A DNA stretch of 64,000 nt from Prochlorococcus sp. AG-363-O06 (GTDB lineage Bacteria; Cyanobacteriota; Cyanobacteriia; PCC-6307; Cyanobiaceae), in the NCBI GenBank assembly GCA_003280085.1, contig QCFY01000005.1, positions 23,058 through 87,057 on the forward strand, read 5' to 3'. The notes under the pieces were generated by a model, which saw only the letters and a program-made list of their open reading frames with translations, was not told the origin of the DNA and did not search any database. The position numbers and the translations under genes were made by a program. Shown piece after piece: positions 26,063 to 34,467 of this stretch. Every line of letters begins with the position of its first letter. Position 1 is the first letter of the stretch.

Positions 26063-27169
26063 ATTCGGCTTACAAAACTAGAACTCCAAGGCTTTCGTAA
26101 TTACAGTCATCTTCACTTGGAGTTGACTGAGAAGCGCTTGTTGATTGTTGGGCCTAATGGTGTTGGTAAATCAAATCTCTTAGAGGCTGTAGAGCTCATA
26201 GGGAGTTTGCGTTCTCATCGTTCTAGTAGAGACCAGGACCTTATTAAATGGAATGAAGATAGAGCTTTGATTAGAGCTATTGCAACTGAGAATGAACAAC
26301 TTGAGCTTCAGTTTAGAAGGAAAGGTGGCAGGCAAGCTCGACGCAATCAAAAGGTTCTAACAAGGCAATTGGATCTAATTGGTCCATTGAGATGTGTCGG
26401 TTTTAGCGCTCTTGACCTTGAGTTGGTTAGAGGGGAGCCTGCGCTTCGCCGCAATTGGCTTGACAGAGTGGTTCAACAATTAGAACCAATTTATTCTGAT
26501 TTGCTTGCTAGGTATAGCAAGTTGTTGCGTCAAAGGAGTCAGCTATGGCGATATTGGCGTAATCACTCTGAGAAAGACCGTGAAGTTCTTTTAGATGCTT
26601 TTGATGTTCAAATGGCATTAGTAAGTACTCGTATTCATCGAAGAAGAAAGAGGGCCTTATCTCACTTGCAGCCACTGGCTGCAAGTTGGCAGCAAAGATT
26701 AAGTAATGGAATGGAAGCTTTGAACTTGGAATATTCACCCGGTAGCTATCTGACAGGAGAAGAACAAGAAGAGCCTTGGAGAATTTCTATTGAAAAGCAA
26801 TTGGCTGAGCAAAGACTTGAAGAGGAGCGACTGGGTAGCTGCAAGGTAGGGCCTCATCGCGACGAGGTGGAGATCTTGCTAAATGGAACTCCTGCTAGAC
26901 GTTTTGGCTCGGCAGGTCAGCAAAGAACAATTGTGCTCGCTTTAAAGTTGTCGGAATTGGAATTAATCGGAAATTTATATGGTGACCCTCCACTATTGCT
27001 TTTAGATGATGTCCTTGCAGAGTTGGATCAAACCAGACAGTTGTTGCTTCTAGAGGCTGTTGGGGAGACGCATCAATGCTTAGTTAGCGCTACTCATTTG
27101 GATGCATTTGAAGGAGATTGGAGGAAGTGCTCACAATTAGTTGAAGCTAGTTCCTTGAGAGTGGATTGA
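26063..27169 (+). CDS. recF: DNA replication and repair protein RecF, probable ATT start
   Basis: An ABC-type SMC-like ATPase that acts with RecO/RecR to load RecA at gaps. The Walker A motif is [20 protein letters not shown], the signature region [24 protein letters not shown], and Walker [13 protein letters not shown]. The first canonical start in frame is TTG 26117, but the frame is open upstream and encodes the family's N-terminal strand [19 protein letters not shown]. Between the upstream TAG and this segment there is no ATG, GTG or TTG. I choose ATT 26063, which has AGGA four bases before it and gives 368 residues, the usual RecF length. ACG 26060 is a rival. A truncated or mis-sequenced start must be considered. 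Confidence 0.88.
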   Translation: MRLTKLELQGFRNYSHLHLELTEKRLLIVGPNGVGKSNLLEAVELIGSLRSHRSSRDQDLIKWNEDRALIRAIATENEQLELQFRRKGGRQARRNQKVLTRQLDLIGPLRCVGFSALDLELVRGEPALRRNWLDRVVQQLEPIYSDLLARYSKLLRQRSQLWRYWRNHSEKDREVLLDAFDVQMALVSTRIHRRRKRALSHLQPLAASWQQRLSNGMEALNLEYSPGSYLTGEEQEEPWRISIEKQLAEQRLEEERLGSCKVGPHRDEVEILLNGTPARRFGSAGQQRTIVLALKLSELELIGNLYGDPPLLLLDDVLAELDQTRQLLLLEAVGETHQCLVSATHLDAFEGDWRKCSQLVEASSLRVD

Positions 27170-27206
27170 GACTTCGGGTAAGGTAAGCAGCTATTTTGAT
27201 TATCTG

Positions 27207-27686
27207 ATGGAGCCAATTGTTTCTTGTTTGTATCCCAACCCTGGATGGTTGGATGAGCAGTCTTTAGAGGCTATCTCGACCTCGGATTCTGCAAATACCA
27301 CTCATATGGTTGGTAAACATTGCATTCTCGAGCTTTATGACTGTGATAAAAGCAAGCTCAATGATGAATCTTTCTTAAGAACTGCTGTTACTAAGGCTGC
27401 AAGGCTTTCAGGTGCAACACTGCTCAAATTGATTACACATCAATTTGAGCCCCAAGGTGTTACAGGGTTAGCGCTTTTAGCTGAATCACATATATCAATT
27501 CATACATGGCCAGAGATTGGTTATGCAGCAGTTGATGTATTTACTTGTGGGGACCACACACTGCCGGAAAGGGCTTGCAAGATATTGTCTGAAGAATTTA
27601 ATGCTGACCGGCACTTACTTAATAGCTTTAAACGGAAAACACCTAAGGAAATAAATACTGAAGAAAGAACCCCTTTGGCTGTATAG
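27207..27686 (+). CDS. speD: S-adenosylmethionine decarboxylase proenzyme
   Basis: A pyruvoyl-dependent enzyme supplying decarboxylated SAM for spermidine synthesis. The motif [28 protein letters not shown] contains the Glu-Ser self-cleavage site (about 91-92) and catalytic His and Cys residues. ATG 27207 gives 159 residues. The compact bacterial family normally starts near [12 protein letters not shown] (residue 35), so the first 33 residues are an extra head or the true start is the ATG at 27306. Confidence 0.93.
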   Translation: MEPIVSCLYPNPGWLDEQSLEAISTSDSANTTHMVGKHCILELYDCDKSKLNDESFLRTAVTKAARLSGATLLKLITHQFEPQGVTGLALLAESHISIHTWPEIGYAAVDVFTCGDHTLPERACKILSEEFNADRHLLNSFKRKTPKEINTEERTPLAV

Positions 27687-27736
27687 AAAATAATTACTTG
27701 CCTTATTTTATGTAATTTATTTTCAAAATTAAAATT

Positions 27737-28576
27737 TTACTTCTTAATTTTTCTATTTAGCTTTCCACTTACTAGCCCTTCAATATCAATACTTACGGAT
27801 AAGAATCCAATTGAATGAAAGTATTGGAATATTTGCTCTCTATTGCCATCTAATATCAATTTAGCTATTTGATCACTTGGGACTTCAATTCTTGCATTTA
27901 GAGCATGACTACGAACTCTAACTTCTTGGAAACCTTTTGCCCTGAGCCAAGTTTCTGCTTGATCAACTTGTTGTAGGCGTTCAGATGTTATTGCCTCTCC
28001 ATATGGGAAGCGTGAGGCTAAACATGGTTGTGCAGGTTTATTCCACCATGGAAGACCTATCGCTTTCGAAATCAAGCGAATAGAATTTTTCCCAATTTCT
28101 AACTCTGCTAGTGGTGAATAGACATCTGCAAGTCGTGCAGCTTTAATCCCTGGCCGGTGATCAGAAAGATCATCAAAATTCACACCATCTATTACTTTTG
28201 AACCCTTTGCAAGGATAGCGATTTCCTTTAATTTTTTATGCAATTCTCTTTTGCAGGCAAAACATCTATCTTCGGGATTATCTTTATAAAAAGGATCTTT
28301 TAGCTCTTCAGTGAGACATTCTTTATGCTCAATCCCAAGCCATAGGGCTTGTTGCCGGGCTTCTTTAAGCAGATGAGGCGCTAACGCTGCAGAAACGCCT
28401 GTAATTGCAATCGCTTTATCCCCTAATTGTTCTTGTGCAATTGCTGCAACCAAGCTGCTATCGACCCCACCTGAATAGGCAACGCAAACTTGACCAAGCT
28501 CTTTAATCAGCTCACGCAATAGGCTTAGCTTCTTAGTCTCTGTTTCAGGTAATTTTTTTGGTTGATGAAACACCAC
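27737..28576 (-). CDS. larE: LarE-type ATP-dependent sacrificial sulfur transferase
   Basis: A 279-residue PP-loop enzyme of the family that puts sulfur into the nickel-pincer cofactor. It shows the PP-loop VCVAYSGGVDSSLVAAIA (about 30-47), DRCFACKRELHKKL (about 102-115) and QPCLASRFPYGEAIT (about 182-196), whose cysteine is the sulfur donor in single-Cys LarE proteins. Neither larB nor larC is in the window, so the cofactor route here is unproven. It is divergent from the adenosyltransferase-like gene at 28651. Confidence 0.88.
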   Translation of the reverse strand: MVFHQPKKLPETETKKLSLLRELIKELGQVCVAYSGGVDSSLVAAIAQEQLGDKAIAITGVSAALAPHLLKEARQQALWLGIEHKECLTEELKDPFYKDNPEDRCFACKRELHKKLKEIAILAKGSKVIDGVNFDDLSDHRPGIKAARLADVYSPLAELEIGKNSIRLISKAIGLPWWNKPAQPCLASRFPYGEAITSERLQQVDQAETWLRAKGFQEVRVRSHALNARIEVPSDQIAKLILDGNREQIFQYFHSIGFLSVSIDIEGLVSGKLNRKIKK

Positions 28577-28650
28577 AAATTCAGTATTCCGCTTTTAGCC
28601 TATCTACTTTCTCTGTTCTAGTTAACCTCCATATATAAATTGTGCCGTCC

Positions 28651-29853
28651 ATGTCATCCAAGACGGAATCATTCAAATCATCAGCTGATAAAAAGTCCTC
28701 AATAGGAGGGCGAGGTATTGGTATTGTTACTGCTTTTGACAGCCAGGAGCGTCATCATGGTCAGTTACATATTTATGACGGAGAAGGTAAAGGAAAAAGC
28801 CAAGCTGCTTTAGGTGTTGTTTTAAGGACGATAGGTTTGGGGATTTGCGAAAAAAGACGAACTAGGGTTCTTCTTTTGAGGTTTCTTAAAGGTCCAGGCA
28901 GGTCTTATGACGAAGATGCAGCCATCGAGGCTTTACAGCAGGGTTTCCCCCACCTGATTGATCAAGTTCGAACTGGAAGGGCTGAATATTTTTCAGCTGA
29001 TCAAGCCACCAAATTTGATTTACAAGAAGCAAATCGGGGCTGGGATATAGCTAAGGGGGCTATCGCAAGTGCTCTTTATTCAGTTGTAGTTCTCGATGAG
29101 CTTAATCCTTTGCTTGATCTAGGCTTGCTTCCTGTTGAAGAGGTGGTAAGGACTTTGAAGGCTCGACCATCTGGGATGGAGGTAATAGTTACAGGTCGAG
29201 CAGCCCCTAATCAATTGATTCAAATTGCAGATTTGCATTCTGAAATGCGTGCCCATAGGCGTCCTGAAAAGAATCAAGAGGAACAATCTCTTTTTAATGG
29301 CCTCAGTGGAATTGAGATTTACACTGGAGAAGGCAAAGGTAAGTCCACGAGTGCTTTAGGTAAGGCATTGCAAGCTATAGGTCGTGGAATTAGTCAAGAT
29401 AAAAGCCACAGGGTGTTGATTTTGCAATGGCTTAAAGGTGGCAGCGGATATACAGAAGATGCTGCTATTGCTGCTTTAAGAGAAAGCTACCCACATCTTG
29501 TCGACCATTTAAGATCTGGTCGTGATGCAATTGTTTGGAGAGGCCAGCAACAGCCTATTGATTATGTTGAAGCAGAAAGAGCTTGGGAGATTGCTAGAGC
29601 AGCTATAACCAGCGGTCTATATAAGACTGTAATTTTAGATGAACTTAATCCAAGTGTTGACTTGGAATTATTGCCTGTTGAACCAATTGTACAGACACTG
29701 TTACGTAAGCCTTTTGAGACCGAGGTAATCATTACGGGTAGATGTAAAAACCCTCCAGCCTATTTTGATTTAGCAAGCGTTCATTCAGAAATGGTTTGCC
29801 ATAAGCATTATGCCGAGCAAGGTATAGACCTAAAAAGAGGCGTTGACTATTAA
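28651..29853 (+). CDS. Double-domain CobA/BtuR-like corrinoid adenosyltransferase homologue
   Basis: A 400-residue protein with two tandem P-loop domains of the BtuR/CobO type. Domain 1 (about 35-195) has LHIYDGEGKGKSQAALGVVLRTIG and VVLDELNPLLDLGLL. Domain 2 (about 215-400) has IEIYTGEGKGKSTSALGKALQAIG and VILDELNPSVDLELL. Each repeats the order P-loop, RVL-LRFLKG/LQWLKG, DELNP, and GRA/GRC. BtuR adenosylates cobalamin as a homodimer, so the fusion may be a covalent dimer. ATG 28651 is used; GTG 28642 would add three residues. Its stop overlaps that of the convergent moeB-like gene by four bases. Confidence 0.82.
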   Translation: MSSKTESFKSSADKKSSIGGRGIGIVTAFDSQERHHGQLHIYDGEGKGKSQAALGVVLRTIGLGICEKRRTRVLLLRFLKGPGRSYDEDAAIEALQQGFPHLIDQVRTGRAEYFSADQATKFDLQEANRGWDIAKGAIASALYSVVVLDELNPLLDLGLLPVEEVVRTLKARPSGMEVIVTGRAAPNQLIQIADLHSEMRAHRRPEKNQEEQSLFNGLSGIEIYTGEGKGKSTSALGKALQAIGRGISQDKSHRVLILQWLKGGSGYTEDAAIAALRESYPHLVDHLRSGRDAIVWRGQQQPIDYVEAERAWEIARAAITSGLYKTVILDELNPSVDLELLPVEPIVQTLLRKPFETEVIITGRCKNPPAYFDLASVHSEMVCHKHYAEQGIDLKRGVDY

Positions 29854-31037
29854 CTAGTTAAGTCATGCCTATTATTGTTTATTTGCTTTATTTCTGAACT
29901 CCAGGCATCAATACCACCAGCAAGGTTTGAGCCTTTGATACCATATTCTTCTAGGATCTTCAAGGCCTTTATAGACCTTATTCCACTTTTGCAATACACA
30001 TATAGCCTTCTATTTTTTGATAATCTTCTAATTTCATTTATCCTTTTACCTTTAGCTATTTCCTCCAAAGGAAATAGATGTGAACCTTCGATTGAATGGA
30101 CTTTGTATTCTTTTTTGGTGCGTACATCAAGCAGGGTTACATTTTCTGGACTATGTCGCATGAGCTTAGAAAGTTCTTTTGCAGATGCTTGGGTAAAAGA
30201 ATAACTTTTAGGTTTTGATGTTAGATCATTCTTTTCTAAATTAGTTGAATTACTTCCTGTTAAAGTTTTGATGCTAATAGTATCTGGGTTTTTCTTAAGC
30301 TTTAACTCTCTAAACTTCATATCTAATGCATTGAAAACGACCAATCTGCCATCAAGAGGCTCGCCTATTCCTGTGATTATTTTAATTGCTTCAGTTGCTT
30401 GTATTAGTCCAATTAATCCAGGGACAACACCTATGACTCCTCCTTCCTCACACGAAGGTATTAGTTCTACAGGTGGCTCTTCAGGTAATAAATCACGATA
30501 GTTTGGGCTTTCTTTCTTTAAGTTGAAAACTGTAGCCTGACCTTCGAAAGTTGCAACAGAGCCATAGATATTTGGCTTATTTAAGAGTACACATGCATCA
30601 TTTATTAGATATCGGCTGGGGAAATTGTCTGTGCAGTCACATACCAAATCATATTTGCTGATTAAATCAAGAGCATTGTTTACATTTAACTTAGTTTCAA
30701 AGGTTTCAATTTGGCAATAAGGGTTGATTCGAATTAGCTGTGCTTGGCTTGATTTTGTTTTGGGCTTGCCAATCCAGTTTAAGTTATGAATAATTTGTCT
30801 CTGAAGATTGGATTCTTCTACTAAGTCGTTGTCAATAATTCCAATTCGGCCTACTCCTGCAGCAGCCAGGTAAAGAAGCAATGGTGACCCCAGTCCTCCA
30901 CACCCAACACATAAAACAGAGCTTGCTTTAAGGCGCTTTTGACCAGTAAGGCCAATTTGCGGGAGGGTTAGGTGCCTTGCGTATCTTGCAAGTTCATCTG
31001 GGCTTAAATCAATCAAACTTTTATTTTGGGCTTGCAT
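29850..31037 (-). CDS. moeB: MoeB/ThiF-type E1-like adenylyltransferase fused to rhodanese
   Basis: A 395-residue protein activating ubiquitin-like sulfur carriers for molybdopterin, thiamine or related sulfur transfer. The E1 domain (about 10-245) has VLCVGCGGLGSPLLLYLAAAGVGRIGIID, the DNFPSRYLIND segment and IPSCEEGGVIGVVPGLIG with the catalytic-type Cys. The rhodanese domain (about 280-385) has LLDVRTKKEYKVHSIEGSHLFPLEEI and active loop VYCKSGIRS. The four zinc cysteines of E. coli MoeB are replaced (PNYRDLLPEEPP in place of CYRC). ATG 31037 is preferred to TTG 31049. It lies 28 bases after the JAMM protease gene and likely shares its transcript. Confidence 0.88.
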   Translation of the reverse strand: MQAQNKSLIDLSPDELARYARHLTLPQIGLTGQKRLKASSVLCVGCGGLGSPLLLYLAAAGVGRIGIIDNDLVEESNLQRQIIHNLNWIGKPKTKSSQAQLIRINPYCQIETFETKLNVNNALDLISKYDLVCDCTDNFPSRYLINDACVLLNKPNIYGSVATFEGQATVFNLKKESPNYRDLLPEEPPVELIPSCEEGGVIGVVPGLIGLIQATEAIKIITGIGEPLDGRLVVFNALDMKFRELKLKKNPDTISIKTLTGSNSTNLEKNDLTSKPKSYSFTQASAKELSKLMRHSPENVTLLDVRTKKEYKVHSIEGSHLFPLEEIAKGKRINEIRRLSKNRRLYVYCKSGIRSIKALKILEEYGIKGSNLAGGIDAWSSEIKQINNNRHDLTS

Positions 31038-31065
31038 GATGTATCTCAAGTTTCCTTTATTTGTT

Positions 31066-31569
31066 TTACTCGCGATTTAAAATTATCAACTCAATTGGAC
31101 TAATATTTTTTGTATTTCCTGTAGACCATCCACGAATATTGCCAGACCCATTAACTATCACCATTAATCCTGGGGTAAAGCAATATGCCCTGTCAATAGA
31201 TGAAGGAATTGCTTCGTTGCCTGGATGAGAATGAGCTGCCCCTAACACTTTCAAGTTTCTTTGTCGACTCCAACGTTGAGCATGTATTTGCTCACGGGGG
31301 TCAATTGCGAAGCGATTTTGTCGAGTAGCGTTTTTGGATTTTGGCCTCTCAGGCACTTTTTCATGTTCAGAAATGTCGAAAATTCCTTCCTTCCATACAT
31401 TGCAGCATGGCCAGATTAGTTGAACTTTCCAGATATTTCTTGTTGGATCCTGCTTTGATTTTTGTTCATCCCCAATCAACAAAGCGCAGCCTTCATCAGG
31501 CTTTACTGCTAATAAACTCTTGGAGAGAACTATCAGGCAATCGCCATCGAATTCAAGTAAACCTGGCAT
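31066..31569 (-). CDS. JAMM/MPN-family (M67) metalloprotease
   Basis: A 167-residue single-domain zinc protease. The JAMM signature is present: Glu26 in DEGCALLIG, then AAHSHPGNEAIPSSIDRAYC (111-130) with His113, His115 and Asp126. In actinobacteria the similar Mec enzyme cleaves cysteine from the sulfur carrier CysO, and other JAMM proteins remove C-terminal tails from such carriers. The neighbour downstream is an E1-like/rhodanese protein, so a role in sulfur-carrier processing is a reasonable inference. ATG 31569 is the start, 51 bases from the divergent curT-like gene. Confidence 0.85.
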   Translation of the reverse strand: MPGLLEFDGDCLIVLSKSLLAVKPDEGCALLIGDEQKSKQDPTRNIWKVQLIWPCCNVWKEGIFDISEHEKVPERPKSKNATRQNRFAIDPREQIHAQRWSRQRNLKVLGAAHSHPGNEAIPSSIDRAYCFTPGLMVIVNGSGNIRGWSTGNTKNISPIELIILNRE

Positions 31570-31620
31570 CAAAAAGCTTCAATAGATATGCTCAATGCAA
31601 ATTGCATTTGTGTTGTGGTC

Positions 31621-31989
31621 ATGAGCGACATTAGTCCGGAGACAAATTCAGTCTCAAGTGCCGACACTAATTCCGTGGCCGGTGATAATTTTGCTGATCG
31701 TGCCGGTGATGTAATGGGCAAGGTCAATGAAACCTTTAATAAGGTCGACTGGGATCAGATGGGCAAATACGGCAAAGCTGCAGGCATAATTGCTGTGGTA
31801 ATTATCGCCCAAGTCATTATTAAAGGTGTTCTTGACACAATTAATTTGTTACCAGTTGTTCCTGGCCTTTTGGAGCTGCTTGGTGTGGTTGTGCTTGGTC
31901 AATGGAGCTGGCAAAACCTGACGACAAGTGATAAGCGTAATGCGGTTTTGGAGAGAGTCCAAACTCTTAGGAAAGAGTACTTGGGGTAA
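31621..31989 (+). CDS. CurT/CAAD-domain thylakoid membrane protein
   Basis: A 122-residue protein with an acidic, Ser/Thr/Asp-rich head, an amphipathic helix (DVMGKVNETFNKVDWDQMGKYGKAAG) and two adjoining membrane helices (IIAVVIIAQVIIKGVLDTINLLPVVPGLLELLGVVVLGQWSW). It ends with a charged tail (RVQTLRKEYLG). This is the CAAD/CURT1 layout, which bends thylakoid membranes or anchors proteins to them. ATG 31621 is used; an upstream TTG at 31588 adds eleven unlikely residues. A terminator follows directly. Confidence 0.85.
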   Translation: MSDISPETNSVSSADTNSVAGDNFADRAGDVMGKVNETFNKVDWDQMGKYGKAAGIIAVVIIAQVIIKGVLDTINLLPVVPGLLELLGVVVLGQWSWQNLTTSDKRNAVLERVQTLRKEYLG

Positions 31990-32009
31990 AAAGGTCACTT
32001 TCCTTTTTT
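31988..32009 (+). terminator. Rho-independent terminator of the CurT-like gene
   Basis: AAAAAGG (31988-31994) pairs with CCTTTTT (32002-32008) around a seven-base loop and ends in a T-run. It overlaps the stop codon region. It may also serve the convergent kinase gene at 32032. Confidence 0.6.
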
Positions 32010-32031
32010 GCAGTGTTTTCCATATTCCTTA

Positions 32032-32913
32032 TTAGGTTTGAAGGCCTTTTAAAGTGGACTTACATTGATTTATATATGAACCGCCAAAGATGTTGGCGTG
32101 ATTTAACAGGTGATAGAAGTTATAAATTTTCGTTCTTGTAGATAGATCTGATGGGAGGGGCCAAATGCTTTCATAACCGTTATAGAAATCAGATGTAAAG
32201 CCCCCAAATAATTTTGTCATTGCTATATCTACCTCTCTATCTGCCCACCAAGCAGCTGGGTCGAGCAAAACTCCTTTCCCATCTTCTAAAACTGCGGCGT
32301 TCCCACTCCATAGATCGCCATGCACTAAGGATGGCTCAGGGAGATGATTCGCTAGGCAATCACTTGCCCAAGCAATCGTTCGAGTTATTTCAGAGGCTGT
32401 TATTCCCCATTTCTTCCCATGCCTTAGTTGTGGAAGTAAACGAAGCTCTGTGAAGCAATTGCTCCAGCAAGACCTCCAACCTTTTATTTGCTCCCCAGAG
32501 CCTATAAATCCATTACTTCCCCAGCCAAAACTCTTTGGGTTATCTTCTGTAGAAGCCTTATGTAATGCTGCGAGTCCCTTGCCTAGAGCAATTTGCTCAC
32601 CTTGCTTTAGATTCAACCAAGGCATTACTAAGATAGAAGTATTTTCTATTTTTTCTAGTAGTAATGGGCTTGGGATTTTGATTAATTTGTTATTTGCAAA
32701 TTTGTTAAGTGTTATTAGTCCTTTAGCCTCAAACTCAAGCATTGGAAAGTTCTCTAGAGAAGTAGTTTTTGCAAAGAATTGTCGACCGTTTTCTAATTCC
32801 AACTTCCAGGCATTATGTATACAGCCACCATTGACTGGAGTTGCTCTTTCAATGTATGAGTTTTTCAGAGGTCCTTCTTTACTTGCTAATGCCTTTTTAA
32901 TTGAATTTCTCAT
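32032..32913 (-). CDS. Fructosamine kinase family protein
   Basis: A 293-residue small-molecule kinase of the aminoglycoside-phosphotransferase fold. Motifs are GGCIHNAWKLELENGRQFFAKT (about 28-50, ATP-binding Lys), LVHGDLWSGNAAVLEDGKGVLLDPAAWWADREVDIAMTKLFGGF (about 195-240, catalytic HGDxxxxN and metal-binding D). Bacterial members phosphorylate Amadori sugars and help repair glycated proteins. The substrate here is not proven. It is divergent from crtD, 34 bases apart. Confidence 0.85.
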   Translation of the reverse strand: MRNSIKKALASKEGPLKNSYIERATPVNGGCIHNAWKLELENGRQFFAKTTSLENFPMLEFEAKGLITLNKFANNKLIKIPSPLLLEKIENTSILVMPWLNLKQGEQIALGKGLAALHKASTEDNPKSFGWGSNGFIGSGEQIKGWRSCWSNCFTELRLLPQLRHGKKWGITASEITRTIAWASDCLANHLPEPSLVHGDLWSGNAAVLEDGKGVLLDPAAWWADREVDIAMTKLFGGFTSDFYNGYESIWPLPSDLSTRTKIYNFYHLLNHANIFGGSYINQCKSTLKGLQT

Positions 32914-32947
32914 TTAATTTGATTTTTGCTTTCCATAGCATGGCTCG

Positions 32948-34462
32948 ATGTCTGACAATTCGGTAATTGTTATTGGAGGGGGTGTCGCTGGTTTGACAGC
33001 AGCAGCACTTTTATCCAATGAAGGTGTGCCAGTAAAACTTTTTGAGTCGCATCATCAACTTGGAGGATGTGCGGGAACCTTTAGAAGAGGTCCTTATTTA
33101 TTTGATGTTGGAGCGACTCAGGTTGCTGGTTTGGAGACAGGCGGGATTCATGAACGACTTTTTAGATATTTAAAATGTTCTATGCCTGCAGCAGAACTTC
33201 TTGACCCAGCCTGTTTAGTCGATCTTTGTGATGGCTCTAAGCCTATTCGGCTTTGGCATGATCCCCAAAGATGGCTTGAGGAGCGGCAGAGGCAATTCCC
33301 TGGGAGTGAATCTTTTTGGGCATTGTGCTCTGCCTTGCACAAAAGTAATTGGGTGTTTTCTGGAAGAGACCCTGTATTGCCTAGTAGAAGTTTTTGGGAC
33401 TTCTTTCAATTACTAAAAGCTATTCGTTTCCAGAACATTGCTGCTGGGTTGTTAGTTCCATTTTCAATTTATGACCTTTTAAAGGTTTGCGGATGCAATA
33501 CAGATAGTCGATTAAAGAAATTTTTGGATTTACAACTTCGTCTTTATTCTCAAGAGCCATCTGAAACGACTGCGGCTTTATATGGAGCCACTGTCCTACA
33601 AATGGCCCAGGCACCTTTAGGCCTTTGGCATATTTATGGTTCAATGCAGAAAATTAGTGATGAGCTAGAACGATGTTGTAAGAGAAATGGCAGTAAAATC
33701 TTCTTAAAACATAAAGTCGTAGGACTTACTTTTGAACAAGATAAGAAAATAAACTGGACAGTAGATGTAATTGATCCCAATGGACTTGCTTTGCAGTTAC
33801 CTGCATCAGATATTGTTTGTAGCTTGCCGCCTCAGAGTCTGCTCAAATTGATGAAATCAAAATCTAAATTGTCTGATCATTATCTAGAAACTATTAGAAG
33901 GTTGCCCAGACCAAGTAGTGCTGTTGTTTTTTATGGTGCTCTTCCTAAGAAGGCACTCCCTATCAAAAAATTCAGTCATTATCAATTAGCAACAAAAGAT
34001 TTAGGGTCTTTATTCATTTCAATCAGTCAAGATGGTGACGGCCGTGCTCCATTAGGCAAGCTAACATTTATAGCCAGTGCATTTAGTCGTGGTGAGGAAT
34101 GGTTTGAATTAGATAAAATTACTTATAAACAAAAAAAAGAGGATATCTTATCTAAGATTATGGATAATTTACAACTAAGGCTAAATATATCAAGGTCCTC
34201 TTGGTTGCATACAGAACTTGCTACTCCTAAAAGTTTTGCTTATTGGACTGGTCGTCCTTATGGGATAGTTGGGGGCTTGGGGCAACATCCATTGCGTTTT
34301 GGGCCATTCGGATTGTCTAGTAGAACACCTATTAAGGGCTTATGGCTTTGTGGAGACTCTATTCATCCAGGTGAAGGAACTGCAGGCGTAAGTCAATCTT
34401 CTTTAATGGTAGTTAGACAGCTATTAGCTTCAAGAGGCTATCACCTAAACATACCTAAATAA
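32948..34462 (+). CDS. crtD: C-3',4' carotenoid desaturase-type FAD oxidoreductase
   Basis: A 504-residue flavoprotein of the phytoene-desaturase family. The N-terminal dinucleotide fold is VIVIGGGVAGLTAAALLSNEGVPVKLFESHHQLGGCAGTF. It is followed by LFDVGATQVAGLETGGIHERLF (about 51-72) and PIRLWHDPQRWLEERQRQFPGSESFW, which I recall as typical of cyanobacterial CrtD, distinct from CrtH. The C-terminal FAD segment is GLWLCGDSIHPGEGTAGVSQSSLM. A role in myxoxanthophyll-type carotenoids is inferred and should be checked for this lineage. Confidence 0.8.
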   Translation: MSDNSVIVIGGGVAGLTAAALLSNEGVPVKLFESHHQLGGCAGTFRRGPYLFDVGATQVAGLETGGIHERLFRYLKCSMPAAELLDPACLVDLCDGSKPIRLWHDPQRWLEERQRQFPGSESFWALCSALHKSNWVFSGRDPVLPSRSFWDFFQLLKAIRFQNIAAGLLVPFSIYDLLKVCGCNTDSRLKKFLDLQLRLYSQEPSETTAALYGATVLQMAQAPLGLWHIYGSMQKISDELERCCKRNGSKIFLKHKVVGLTFEQDKKINWTVDVIDPNGLALQLPASDIVCSLPPQSLLKLMKSKSKLSDHYLETIRRLPRPSSAVVFYGALPKKALPIKKFSHYQLATKDLGSLFISISQDGDGRAPLGKLTFIASAFSRGEEWFELDKITYKQKKEDILSKIMDNLQLRLNISRSSWLHTELATPKSFAYWTGRPYGIVGGLGQHPLRFGPFGLSSRTPIKGLWLCGDSIHPGEGTAGVSQSSLMVVRQLLASRGYHLNIPK

Positions 34463-34467
34463 GTCTT

